This document shows, one piece after another, positions 8,504-16,856 of a stretch of DNA of 64,000 nucleotides. The stretch covers positions 558,001-622,000 of the forward strand of contig NZ_JACHGF010000003.1 in assembly GCF_014202275.1 (NCBI RefSeq), written 5' to 3'. Source of the stretch: Rhabdobacter roseus (lineage in GTDB: Bacteria > Bacteroidota > Bacteroidia > Cytophagales > Spirosomataceae). Below the pieces are notes generated by a model, which was not told the origin of the DNA, did not search any database, and saw only the letters and a list, made by a program, of their open reading frames with translations. The stretch's first letter is position 1. Each line of letters begins with the position of its first letter. Made by a program: the position numbers and the translations under genes.

Positions 8504-10201
8504 CTAGAGGTTTTTGCGCTTCATTTCCCGAAGGGCAAAGTCACAAGCCCTAGCCGTGAGGGCCATGTAGGTCAGCGAGGGGTTCACGCAGGAAGAGGAC
8601 GCCAGGCTGGCCCCGTCGGTTACGAAGACGTTCTTGCAGCCCCAGACCTGGTTGTTGCCGTTTAGTATCGACGTTTTGGGGTCTCGGCCCATGCGGGCGG
8701 TACCTACTTCGTGCACGGTGGATTTGGGTACGGCCGAGTCGCTGCCTCGTACGTTTTTGAGCCCGGCTTTTTCCAGCATCTCAATACCCTGCTCCACCGA
8801 GTCTTTCGACATCCTGAGCTCATTTTCTTTCCACTCGAAGGTGATCTCGGCCACGGGTGCTCCTTGCTTGTCTTTTACATCTTTGCTAATACGGACGAAG
8901 TTGCTGTGGTCGGGCAATTGCTCGCCAAAAGACGTCAGGCCCATTTGCCAGTAGTCGGCCGGGGCCGTCAGGTGATCTTTTAGTTCGGCCCCAAAGAGCT
9001 CCATGCCACCGCCGTTGGCGCGGGGCCTGCTGCCGCCCCCCTGGAAGTTGTAGCCCCGCAGGAAGTCGGGGTGGCGGTCGGTGACGTTGCGAAAGCGTAC
9101 AATATAAATCCCGTTGGCCCGGCGCCCGAACACGTAGCGGTCGGCGAAGCCTTCGTAGGTACCTCCCACGGTGTTTTTGTGGTGCGTCATGAGGTTATGG
9201 CCCAGCTCTCCGGAGTCGTTACCCAGGCCATTGGGGAAACGGGAAGAAATGGAATTAAGCATGATCAGCGTAGTACTGATGGTACTGGCATTCAGGAAGA
9301 TAACCCGGGCAAAGTATTCGTAAGTCTGGCCCGTTTCGCCGTCCAGTACCGTCACGCCCTTGGCTTTTTGGGTACTTTCGTCATAAATCACGTTCAACAC
9401 AATGCTGTGCGGCCGCAGCGTTAGGTTACCGGTTTTCAGGGCTTCGGGCAGCGTGGCCGAATTGGTACTAAAGTACCCCCCAAACGGACAGCCGCGGTCG
9501 CACATGTTTCGAAACTGGCACACACCCCGGCCCACTTTGGCCTCGGTGAGGTTGGCCGTGCGGCCAATGATCATGCGGCGGTCGGGGTATACTTTCCGGA
9601 TTTCGGCGCTGACGTGCTTTTCCAGGCAGGTCATCTCCATGGGTTTCAGAAATTCGCCGTCGGGCAGGTGCGGAAGTCCTTCTTTACTGCCGGTAATGCC
9701 CACGAATTTCTCGGCGTAGCTGTACCAGGGCGCGATGTCTTTGTACCGGATGGGCCAGTCCACCCCTACGCCCTCCTTGGCGTTGGCTTCAAAGTCGAGG
9801 TCGCTGAAGCGGTAGCACTGCCGCCCCCAGATCAGCGAGCGCCCCCCTACCTGGTGCCCCCGCGCCCACACAAAGGCTTCGTTTTTGGTTTGTATATACG
9901 GGTAATCGACCTCGTCGACGTAGAAGTGCCGGTTGGTTTCGTTGACGTTGTAGTTGCGGCCCTGTATCCTATAGTGTTTATCATCGTAGTCGGTCCGGCG
10001 GCCACCGTGCTCAAACTCCCAGGGCGCTTTCATGGCCGTGGGGTAGTCGGTGACGTGCTGCACATCCCGTCCGCGCTCCAGCAAAAGTACCTTCTGCCCT
10101 TTTTTGGTCAGCTCCATCGCCGCCCAACCACCACTGATGCCCGAGCCTACCACGATGGCATCGTAGGTATTTTCCGGCTTGGCTTTCAAATTAAGATTCA
10201 T
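8504..10201 (-). CDS. GMC-family FAD-dependent oxidoreductase
   Basis: This 565-residue flavoprotein starts with a Rossmann FAD site (VVGSGISGGWAAMEL, glycines 19, 21 and 24) and ends with the GMC C-terminal domain (HEVGTARMG, VFVTDGASLASSSCVNPSLT). A cysteine-rich block near residues 222-236 (CQFRNMCDRGCPFGG) is typical of the sugar or alcohol dehydrogenase branch that includes gluconate 2-dehydrogenase large subunit. No signal peptide is visible. Relatives are usually exported with a Tat-bearing small subunit (gluconate 2-dehydrogenase subunit 3), but no such gene is adjacent, so partner and location are open. It may oxidise a sugar, in line with the DUF1080 and Gfo/Idh/MocA genes elsewhere in the window. 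Confidence 0.88.
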   Translation of the reverse strand: MNLNLKAKPENTYDAIVVGSGISGGWAAMELTKKGQKVLLLERGRDVQHVTDYPTAMKAPWEFEHGGRRTDYDDKHYRIQGRNYNVNETNRHFYVDEVDYPYIQTKNEAFVWARGHQVGGRSLIWGRQCYRFSDLDFEANAKEGVGVDWPIRYKDIAPWYSYAEKFVGITGSKEGLPHLPDGEFLKPMEMTCLEKHVSAEIRKVYPDRRMIIGRTANLTEAKVGRGVCQFRNMCDRGCPFGGYFSTNSATLPEALKTGNLTLRPHSIVLNVIYDESTQKAKGVTVLDGETGQTYEYFARVIFLNASTISTTLIMLNSISSRFPNGLGNDSGELGHNLMTHHKNTVGGTYEGFADRYVFGRRANGIYIVRFRNVTDRHPDFLRGYNFQGGGSRPRANGGGMELFGAELKDHLTAPADYWQMGLTSFGEQLPDHSNFVRISKDVKDKQGAPVAEITFEWKENELRMSKDSVEQGIEMLEKAGLKNVRGSDSAVPKSTVHEVGTARMGRDPKTSILNGNNQVWGCKNVFVTDGASLASSSCVNPSLTYMALTARACDFALREMKRKNL

Positions 10202-10361
10202 GTATTTCAGGGTTTACAGTACGACGAGGTTTATTCGTATTTTACCTACAAATATCTCTATTTTTATTTTTACGTACCTGGACCATTTCAGCCAGTCTCT
10301 GGGATATTTCAGCCTTCAACAAACCATAAACCAGCCGCTGCCCCAACCCCACGCAGGCTAG

Positions 10362-10421
10362 TGGCAAAAGGTACTTACAGCAAAAGGAGTGGAGGCGTTT
10401 TTTGGGGGGTACCTTTTGCCA
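10362..10421. repeat. Long-loop inverted repeat containing GGTAC
   Basis: Arms TGGCAAAAGGTAC (10362-10374) and GTACCTTTTGCCA (10409-10421) are perfect 13-bp complements around a 34-base loop. It lies about 90 bases beyond the stop codon of the minus-strand pfkB-like gene, so it may help end that transcript. Confidence 0.6.
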
Positions 10422-10450
10422 GGTACTTTCTCCCAACGAACAAAGTACCT
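10421..10450. repeat. Hairpin AGGTACTTT / AAAGTACCT
   Basis: A perfect 9-bp stem (10421-10429 with 10442-10450) around a 12-base loop directly abuts the previous inverted repeat. It is one of several intergenic GGTACTT/AAGTACC pairs in the window. Confidence 0.6.
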
Positions 10451-10511
10451 CCGGGCGTACGTAGCGCTCCGGAAGTACCTGTTTGAAAGCGGACTAGCGG
10501 CCCAAAGTACC

Positions 10512-11486
10512 CTAGTTAATGGCCACGGCGTAGCGCTGGCCGTAGCGGTTAAGCCACTCCTGGAGGCGTTGCACGTCTTGCATTTTAAAGAGCTCACTGC
10601 CCGCGCTCATGGTAGCCGCCGAGCCGCAGGCTACGCCCATGCGCACCGCTTCGCGGAGGGATTTGCCCTGCGAGAGCGTCCAGACCAGCCCGGCTACCAT
10701 GCTGTCGCCCGCACCCACGGTGCTGTTTTTCGTTACGGGCGGGGCCGGAATGTGCTCCACCTGGTCGCTGGTAACAAGCATGGCCCCCATCGGGCCCAGC
10801 GATACCACCACTACCTCGCAACTACCCCGGATGATTAGCGCCCGCGCGGCGTCGTCGACCTCGTCCATCTCCAGTTTATCGGCTCCCACCAGTTGACTGA
10901 GCTCAGCAATGTTGGGCTTGAGTAAATATACCCCCGCGCCGCAGGCCAGCCGCAGGGCTTCGCCCGAGGTATCCACGATGAAGCGGGTACCCCGCGCTTT
11001 GGCCATGCGGGCCAGTTGACAGTAAAAATCGAGCGGCATACCGGGCGACAAACTACCACTGGCTACAATGAACGACGGAGCGGGGTCCATTTCCTGAAGC
11101 GTATCCATGATCGCCTCTACTTCGGTGGGCATCAGGGCCGAGCCTGGCATACTGAACCGGTACTGCAGGCCGGTGGTGGTCTCGATGATGTTGAGGTTTT
11201 CGCGGGTCCATTCTTTGGTTTCTACCACCAGCGTTTCTACTTTTTCGGCCTTCACAAGCGCTTGCAGGCGCTGGCCCGTGGGCCCGCCGGCCGTAAAGAG
11301 CGCGATAGGATTGCCGCCCAGCCGGTGAATGGCCCGGGCTACGTTGATTCCGCCGCCACCGGCCTCAAACTGGGGCTTGGCGCAGCGGAGCTTATCATCG
11401 GGTACTAGCCGCTCCACGGTAGTACTTTTGTCCACGGCTGGATTTACCGTAAGCGTTACTATGGGTCTGGTAGCCTTGGTTGCCAT
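10512..11486 (-). CDS. pfkB: PfkB-like 6-phosphofructokinase (ribokinase family)
   Basis: This 324-residue kinase matches the ribokinase/PfkB family from end to end and closely recalls E. coli Pfk-2. Shared features are TLTVNPAVDKSTTVERLV at the N-terminus, KLRCAKPQFEAGGGGINVARA with the sugar-binding glycine run, VDTSGEALRLA in the middle, and NSTVGAGDSMVAG with the catalytic aspartate near residue 262. It would phosphorylate fructose-6-phosphate or a related sugar phosphate using ATP in the cytoplasm. 1-Phosphofructokinase or tagatose-6-phosphate kinase activity cannot be excluded from sequence alone. It lies alone on the minus strand, upstream of the GMC gene and divergent from the amidohydrolase gene. 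Confidence 0.82.
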   Translation of the reverse strand: MATKATRPIVTLTVNPAVDKSTTVERLVPDDKLRCAKPQFEAGGGGINVARAIHRLGGNPIALFTAGGPTGQRLQALVKAEKVETLVVETKEWTRENLNIIETTTGLQYRFSMPGSALMPTEVEAIMDTLQEMDPAPSFIVASGSLSPGMPLDFYCQLARMAKARGTRFIVDTSGEALRLACGAGVYLLKPNIAELSQLVGADKLEMDEVDDAARALIIRGSCEVVVVSLGPMGAMLVTSDQVEHIPAPPVTKNSTVGAGDSMVAGLVWTLSQGKSLREAVRMGVACGSAATMSAGSELFKMQDVQRLQEWLNRYGQRYAVAIN

Positions 11487-11723
11487 ATATCTTACCTGGT
11501 CATGTTGCTATGTCGTATCGACGGCTAAATGTAGAGGTTCACCCCTAGATTCAAAAATAAAAACGAAAAAACTGTCCGGCTGACAAGTATCACAGGCGGG
11601 CCGGGTACCTTCGCGTCATTGCGGTAGGTACCCGGCGGACTATCGTTATTTGAACGCTCGCTTTGTTAATGCTGCATTTCCTTGATACTTTTAGTGGCCT
11701 TTATGCCACGTAAACCTTGATCC

Positions 11724-14700
11724 ATGAAAATAACGATATTGACGGCGCTTTGTTGGGGTATTGGAATACTAAGTACCCTCGCTCAGGACAAAAAGAAGTG
11801 GAACGTCAGCCAGCCGGAAGGTACTTTTCAGGAAGTATCCTTCAGCACCACCGAAGGTACCTGGATGAGCCTGGACGTCTCGCCCGACGGCCGGGAGATC
11901 GTTTTTGATCTTCTGGGCGATCTCTACACCCTGCCCATCGAGGGAGGCCCGGCCCGGCTCCTGCGCGGTGGCCACGCCTTCGAGGTGCAGCCCCGCTACA
12001 GCCCCGACGGAACGCAAATCCTGTTTACGTCCGATGCCGGGGGGGGCGAGAATAGCTGGGTCATGCACCGCGACGGCTCCCAGGCCCGGCCCGTCACGAC
12101 GGAAGATTTCCGCCTCATCAACAACGCTACCTGGACGCCCGACGGCCAGTACATCGTGGCCCGCAAGCACTTCACCTCGCAGCGCTCACTGGGCGCGGGC
12201 GAAATGTGGCTCTACCACCTGCACGGCGGCAAAGGGCTACAGCTTACCAAGCGCAAAAACGACCAGCAGGACGTGAACGAGCCCTGCGTGTCGCCCGACG
12301 GCCGCTACGTCTACTACAGCGAAGACATGTACCCCGGCGGGTATTTTCAGTACAATAAAGACCCCAACAACCAGATTTTTGTCATCAAGCGCCTGGATCG
12401 CCAGAAGGGTACCACCGAAACCGTGACCGGCGGTATGGGTGGCGCGTTTCGGCCCCAGCTCTCGCGTGACGGCAAAATGCTGGCCTTCGTGCGGCGCGTG
12501 CGTACCCAGACGGTACTGTACCTGCACAACCTCGAAACCGGCGAAGAATGGCCCCTGTACGACAAACTTTCCAAAGACCAGCAGGAGGCCTGGAGCATCT
12601 ACGGCCTGTACACAGGCTTCGCCTGGACGCCCGACAACCGCCACCTGGTGATTTGGGCCAACGGAAAAATTCATAAAGTGTCGGTCGAAGTACCCAACCA
12701 GAGCGTGGAGATTCCGTTTACGGCCCCGGTGCAGCAACGCGTGTACGACGCGCTGCGCTTTAAGCAGGACATCAGTCCCGAGCGCTTTAAAGTGAATGCG
12801 CTACGCGGAGCCGTGACCTCGCCCGACGGCCAGTGGCTGGTGTTCAACGCGGTGGGATACCTTTGGAAAAAGAAACTACCCGACGGCCCGCCCGAGCGCC
12901 TGACGCAGGGACTGGACTTTGAATCGGAAGCGGCCTTTTCCCCAGACGGTACCTGGCTCACCTACGTCAGCTGGAACGACGAACAAACCGGAGCCCTCTG
13001 GAAGCTCGACTGGCAGCGGCCCGGAAGTACCCCGCAAAAGCTCACCAGCACGAAGGGAATCTACCGCACACCGGCCTTCTCGCCCGACGGCCAGCAGCTT
13101 GTATTTGTGAAGGAAGGCGACGACGGTACCCTGGGCAACGCCTACACCACCCAACCCGGCATGTATCGCATGGCGGCGCAGCCCGGCGCAGCCCAAACCT
13201 TCGTGCGCGCCCAGGGTACTTTGCCGCGCTTCAACGCCCAGGGTACCCGCATCTACTACCAAACGGGCGGCGGCCTCTCCAAAAGCTACGAAAGCTGTAC
13301 TCCCGACGGCTCCGACGAGCAAACGCACCTGAAAAGCAAGTACGGCAGCCAGTTTTGCCTCTCACCCGACGGCCAGTGGGTGGCCTTCGTGGATTTGCAC
13401 AAAGTGTACGTAGGTACTTTCCCGCAAACGGGTGCGCCGCTGGACATCGGCAGTGGCACGTCCGAATTCCCGCTGAAAGTCGTTGCCAAAGACGCCGGTA
13501 CCAACCTGCACTGGTCGGGCGATGGCCGTACGCTGCATTACACGCTAGGCAGCCAGTACTTCAGCATCAAGCTCGAAGATCGGTTTGGCTTTGTAGCCAA
13601 TAAACCCGATTCGCTTTTTCAGGTACCTGAAAAAGGCCTCGACGTGGCGCTGGCAGTACCTGCCGACCAGCCGCCGGGTACGTTGGCCTTCACCAACGCC
13701 ACCATTATTACCATGAAGGGCAACGAGGTGATCCAGGGGGGTACTTTGGTGGTAGAAGGCAACCGGATCGTGGCCGTGGGGCGGGGCGTAAGGGTACCTG
13801 CCGGAGCCAAAGTGATCGACTGCCGCGGCAAGACCCTAATGCCCGGACTGATCGACGCCCACGCGCACGCCAACCATTTTCGGCAGGGCCTCACGCCGCA
13901 GAAGCACTGGCCCTACTACGCCAACCTGGCCTACGGCGTCACGAGCATGCACGACCCCTCGGCCAACACCGAGCTGGTATTTGCCCAGAGTGAGCTCGTG
14001 AAGGCCGGGAAGATGGTAGGCCCGCGGGTGTTCTCGACGGGCACCATCCTATATGGGGCAGAAAGCAGTACCAAGGCCGTCATCAACTCCCTCGACGACG
14101 CCCGCAGCGCCATTCGCCGGACGCAGGCCTACGGGGCTTTTTCGGTCAAGAGCTACAACCAGCCCCGGCGCGAGCAGCGGCAGATGATCATCCAGGCGGC
14201 CCGGGAGCTGGGCGTGATGGTGGTACCCGAGGGCGGTTCTTCTTTTTACAATAACATTACCATGATCCTGGACGGCCACACCACCATCGAGCACAACCTC
14301 CCCGTAGCCACGCTGCACCAGGACGTGATCGAGCTCTGGAAAAGGGCCAAAACCGCCTACACACCCACGCTGATCGTCAACTTCGGCTCGGTGTCGGGCG
14401 AGTACTACTGGTACCAGCACACCAACGTATGGGAGAAAGAGCGGCTGCTGCGCTTTACGCCCCGCGCCGTGATCGACAGCCGCGCGCGCCACCGCACCAT
14501 GCTGCCCGAAGAAGAGTACCAAAACGGCCACATCCTGACCTCCCAAAGCTGCAAAAAACTAACCGACGCGGGCGTAAAAGTGAACATGGGCGCCCACGGG
14601 CAGATCCAGGGCTTGGGGGCGCATTGGGAAATGTGGATGCTGGCGCAGGGCGGCATGAGTCCCCACGAGGTACTTCGAGCCGCCACGCTCAATCCGGCGC

Positions 14701-14981
14701 AGTCGCTGGGACTGGATACCTACCTGGGCTCGCTGGAAGCGGGCAAACTGGCCGACCTGCTGGTGCTGGACAAGAACCCTTTGCAAGATATCAAAAACAC
14801 GGAGAGCATCCGGTACACGATGGTGAACGGGCGGCTCTACGACGCCGAAACCCTGCACGAAACGGGCCATACCAACCAGCCCCGTACGAAGTTTTACTGG
14901 GAAAACGTGCGCTTCGGGCAGAGCTTCCACTGGCACCAGGAAGCCCACACGCACGAAGGCTGCTCCTGTGGCCAGAATTGA
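11724..14981 (+). CDS. TolB-like propeller fused to an amidohydrolase
   Basis: The 1085-residue protein has an N-terminal signal peptide (KITILTALCWGIGILSTLAQ) and about 600 residues of PD40/TolB-type propeller blades, recognised by repeated SPDG turns (SPDGREIVF, SPDGTQILF, SPDGRYVYYS, SPDGQWLVF). From about residue 650 an amidohydrolase domain follows, with GKTLMPGLIDAHAHANHF (metal-binding HxH near 713-715), a second-shell histidine in GHTTIEHN, and the closing GSLEAGKLADLLVLD. It would be a periplasmic or secreted metal-dependent hydrolase acting perhaps on peptides or cyclic amides. The C-terminal tail HWHQEAHTHEGCSCGQN is unusually rich in His and Cys and could bind metal. The next gene starts 11 bases downstream. 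Confidence 0.88.
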   Translation: MKITILTALCWGIGILSTLAQDKKKWNVSQPEGTFQEVSFSTTEGTWMSLDVSPDGREIVFDLLGDLYTLPIEGGPARLLRGGHAFEVQPRYSPDGTQILFTSDAGGGENSWVMHRDGSQARPVTTEDFRLINNATWTPDGQYIVARKHFTSQRSLGAGEMWLYHLHGGKGLQLTKRKNDQQDVNEPCVSPDGRYVYYSEDMYPGGYFQYNKDPNNQIFVIKRLDRQKGTTETVTGGMGGAFRPQLSRDGKMLAFVRRVRTQTVLYLHNLETGEEWPLYDKLSKDQQEAWSIYGLYTGFAWTPDNRHLVIWANGKIHKVSVEVPNQSVEIPFTAPVQQRVYDALRFKQDISPERFKVNALRGAVTSPDGQWLVFNAVGYLWKKKLPDGPPERLTQGLDFESEAAFSPDGTWLTYVSWNDEQTGALWKLDWQRPGSTPQKLTSTKGIYRTPAFSPDGQQLVFVKEGDDGTLGNAYTTQPGMYRMAAQPGAAQTFVRAQGTLPRFNAQGTRIYYQTGGGLSKSYESCTPDGSDEQTHLKSKYGSQFCLSPDGQWVAFVDLHKVYVGTFPQTGAPLDIGSGTSEFPLKVVAKDAGTNLHWSGDGRTLHYTLGSQYFSIKLEDRFGFVANKPDSLFQVPEKGLDVALAVPADQPPGTLAFTNATIITMKGNEVIQGGTLVVEGNRIVAVGRGVRVPAGAKVIDCRGKTLMPGLIDAHAHANHFRQGLTPQKHWPYYANLAYGVTSMHDPSANTELVFAQSELVKAGKMVGPRVFSTGTILYGAESSTKAVINSLDDARSAIRRTQAYGAFSVKSYNQPRREQRQMIIQAARELGVMVVPEGGSSFYNNITMILDGHTTIEHNLPVATLHQDVIELWKRAKTAYTPTLIVNFGSVSGEYYWYQHTNVWEKERLLRFTPRAVIDSRARHRTMLPEEEYQNGHILTSQSCKKLTDAGVKVNMGAHGQIQGLGAHWEMWMLAQGGMSPHEVLRAATLNPAQSLGLDTYLGSLEAGKLADLLVLDKNPLQDIKNTESIRYTMVNGRLYDAETLHETGHTNQPRTKFYWENVRFGQSFHWHQEAHTHEGCSCGQN

Positions 14982-14992
14982 GCCGGGCCGTT

Positions 14993-15970
14993 ATGGTAAG
15001 TATGTATAAAGTACCCTCCGCGATGCGCTTTCTGGCTTGTTTATTCATTTTACATCTGGTCCCCTGGGCTCTCCGGGCGCAGGGTACCTTTCGGGTAGTA
15101 CCGTTGGGTACCAAAGGCGGGCTCGACGAAAGCAACCTCTCGGCCTACCTGCTGGCGCCCGCCGGGCGTAGCGATTACCTCTGCCTGGACGCCGGGACGC
15201 TCTACCACGGCCTACAGAAGGCCGTCGAGCGGGGTACTTTCAGTGGCCCGGCGCACCAGGTACTTCGGGAGCAGGTCAAAGGGTACCTGATTTCCCACGC
15301 CCACCTCGACCACCTGGCGGGCATGATCTCCAACGCGCCCGACGATGCCAACAAGGCCATCTACGCTTTACCCAGTTGTTTGGAAATAATTCGGGATCAT
15401 TACTTCAACGGCCAAAGCTGGCCCAACTTCGGCGACAGCGGTCAACCGCCGGTACTGCGCAAGTACCGCTACGTGGCGCTAGCCGCGTCGGAAGAAATGC
15501 CGGTGGAAGGCACCGCCATGTTCGTGCGGGCCTACCCGCTGAGCCACGGGAGCGGCTACGAGAGCGCGGCTTTCTTGGTACGGCACAACACCCACTACGT
15601 CCTGTACCTGGGCGACACCGGCCCCGATGACGTGGAACAATCCAACCGGCTGGCCCAGCTCTGGGCGGCGCTGGCCCCGCTGGTGCGGGCGGGCCAGCTG
15701 AAGGGTATTTTTATCGAAGCCTCCTACCCCAACGAGCAGCCCGACCGCCACCTCTACGGACACCTGACTCCGCGCTGGCTCCTGCACGAAATGGCAGCGC
15801 TGGCCCACCTCACGACGCCCGAGCTCCTGCGGAAAGTACCCATCATCATTACGCACATGAAACCCACCGAAGGTAACGAGACCCGGATTCGGGAGCAGCT
15901 CCGACAGGAAAATACCCTGGGCCTCACCTTCCTTTTCCCGGAACAAGGAGTACCCATCGACCTCCCTTGA
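14993..15970 (+). CDS. Class II 3',5'-cyclic nucleotide phosphodiesterase-like enzyme
   Basis: The product is 325 residues if the ATG at 14993 is used; ATGs at 15002 and 15023 are also possible, and the last gives the cleanest signal peptide (MRFLACLFILHLVPWALRAQ). The mature part is a metallo-beta-lactamase fold of the class II cAMP phosphodiesterase family. It has the signature SHAHLDHLAG (near 101-110), a long strand set, LYLGDTGPDDVE with the bridging aspartate, and IIITHMKP near the end. With a signal peptide it probably acts in the periplasm on cyclic nucleotides. It follows the amidohydrolase gene by 11 bases, so the two are likely one transcript. Confidence 0.82.
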   Translation: MVSMYKVPSAMRFLACLFILHLVPWALRAQGTFRVVPLGTKGGLDESNLSAYLLAPAGRSDYLCLDAGTLYHGLQKAVERGTFSGPAHQVLREQVKGYLISHAHLDHLAGMISNAPDDANKAIYALPSCLEIIRDHYFNGQSWPNFGDSGQPPVLRKYRYVALAASEEMPVEGTAMFVRAYPLSHGSGYESAAFLVRHNTHYVLYLGDTGPDDVEQSNRLAQLWAALAPLVRAGQLKGIFIEASYPNEQPDRHLYGHLTPRWLLHEMAALAHLTTPELLRKVPIIITHMKPTEGNETRIREQLRQENTLGLTFLFPEQGVPIDLP

Positions 15971-16038
15971 CGCTGCCCGCATGAGTAGGTCCGGGGGGTA
16001 CTTTTCTTTATCCTTATAAAAAAGAAGAAACATCCTGT

Positions 16039-16815
16039 ATGAAAAACATAAAACGACGTCCCGTGGGCCTGCTGGCTTTATTCATTTTGGCTACTTTTGG
16101 TCTGGTTCAGGCGCAGGTAGGAGTAGGTACCAAACCGATCAAAGGCGCGGAGGTACTTTTTGACGGCTCGCGCCGGATGCTCGACCAGAAATGGACCTAC
16201 TGGGAAGGCCCGCGCCTGGCGGCTACGCCCCCCATCAAGTGGACCATCGTCAGCGATCCAGCGGGCAAAGGAACTGTGCTCAACAGCAACGACCCCACGG
16301 CGGCGGGTGGCAAGTACGGTACCGCCGACATCGTGACCAAGCAGGCCTATCGCGACTTCCGCCTGCACGTGGAGTTTTTTATCACGAAGGAAGGGGGCAA
16401 CAGCGGCGTGTACCTGCAGAATCGCTACGAAATCCAGGTACTCGACGGCGACACCACCTCGCACGGCATGGGGGCCGTCATCAACGAATCGCCCTCGCCC
16501 TACCACGCCTACCATGGGATTGGGAAGTGGAATTCCTACGACATCGTGTTCCGGGCGGCGCGCTTTCAGAACGGCCAGCGCACCGAAAAAGCGATGGTGA
16601 CGATGTACTTCAACGGTAAAAAAGTACACGAAAACCAGCCCATCAACCAGGTCTGGGGCGGCCCCAACTCGGGGATCGACGGGGGCAACGACGGCGGCAA
16701 GGGCATCACCGACACGCCCGGCGGCCTCAAGCTCCAGGCCGAAGGCCACGACGTACTCTACCGCAACATCTGGATCAAGGAGCTGGACCTGAAAGAAGCC
16801 AATACGGATTTTTAA
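16039..16815 (+). CDS. DUF1080 (3-keto-disaccharide hydrolase-like) protein
   Basis: This 258-residue protein has a signal peptide (GLLALFILATFGLVQAQ) followed by one DUF1080 domain filling the rest. Diagnostic stretches are DIVTKQAYRDFRLHVEFFI, GGNSGVYLQNRYEIQVLD, SYDIVFRAARF and LQAEGHDVLYRNIWIKEL. The fold is a concanavalin-like jelly roll. Characterised relatives act on 3-keto-glycosides or bind sugars, so a periplasmic role in breaking down oxidised glycosides is plausible. It stands 68 bases after the phosphodiesterase gene on the same strand and converges on the multi-Ig gene. The start is chosen at the ATG that gives an intact signal peptide. Confidence 0.86.
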   Translation: MKNIKRRPVGLLALFILATFGLVQAQVGVGTKPIKGAEVLFDGSRRMLDQKWTYWEGPRLAATPPIKWTIVSDPAGKGTVLNSNDPTAAGGKYGTADIVTKQAYRDFRLHVEFFITKEGGNSGVYLQNRYEIQVLDGDTTSHGMGAVINESPSPYHAYHGIGKWNSYDIVFRAARFQNGQRTEKAMVTMYFNGKKVHENQPINQVWGGPNSGIDGGNDGGKGITDTPGGLKLQAEGHDVLYRNIWIKELDLKEANTDF

Positions 16816-16817
16816 AA

Positions 16818-16852
16818 GGTACTTTAAAACATATTTCGCGCAATAAAGTACC
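16818..16852. terminator. Inverted GGTACTTTA / TAAAGTACC pair between convergent genes
   Basis: A perfect 9-bp stem (16818-16826 with 16844-16852) around a 17-base loop fills the gap between two convergent genes, so it may terminate both. It is not GC-rich and has only short flanking T/A runs. Confidence 0.5.
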
Positions 16853-16856
16853 CCAC

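Larger units (their letters stand above)
10202..10511. other. 310-bp gap with two GTAC-built inverted repeats
   Basis: No gene is supported here. The part next to the GMC gene (10202-10300) is AT-rich and presumably carries its promoter on the minus strand, but no clear TAnnTTTG element was found. The part from 10362 onward is GC-richer and contains two hairpins listed separately plus several more GGTAC words. Confidence 0.6.

Noticed and set aside
9614-10486. Plus-strand ORF of 290 codons over the GMC gene and the following gap
   Set aside because: Antisense to the GMC oxidoreductase for most of its length, with no domain and a low-complexity valine- and proline-rich translation.
14429-14992. 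Upstream extension of the phosphodiesterase-like gene into the amidohydrolase gene
   Set aside because: The extension would run in another frame through the conserved amidohydrolase domain and would bury the signal peptide.
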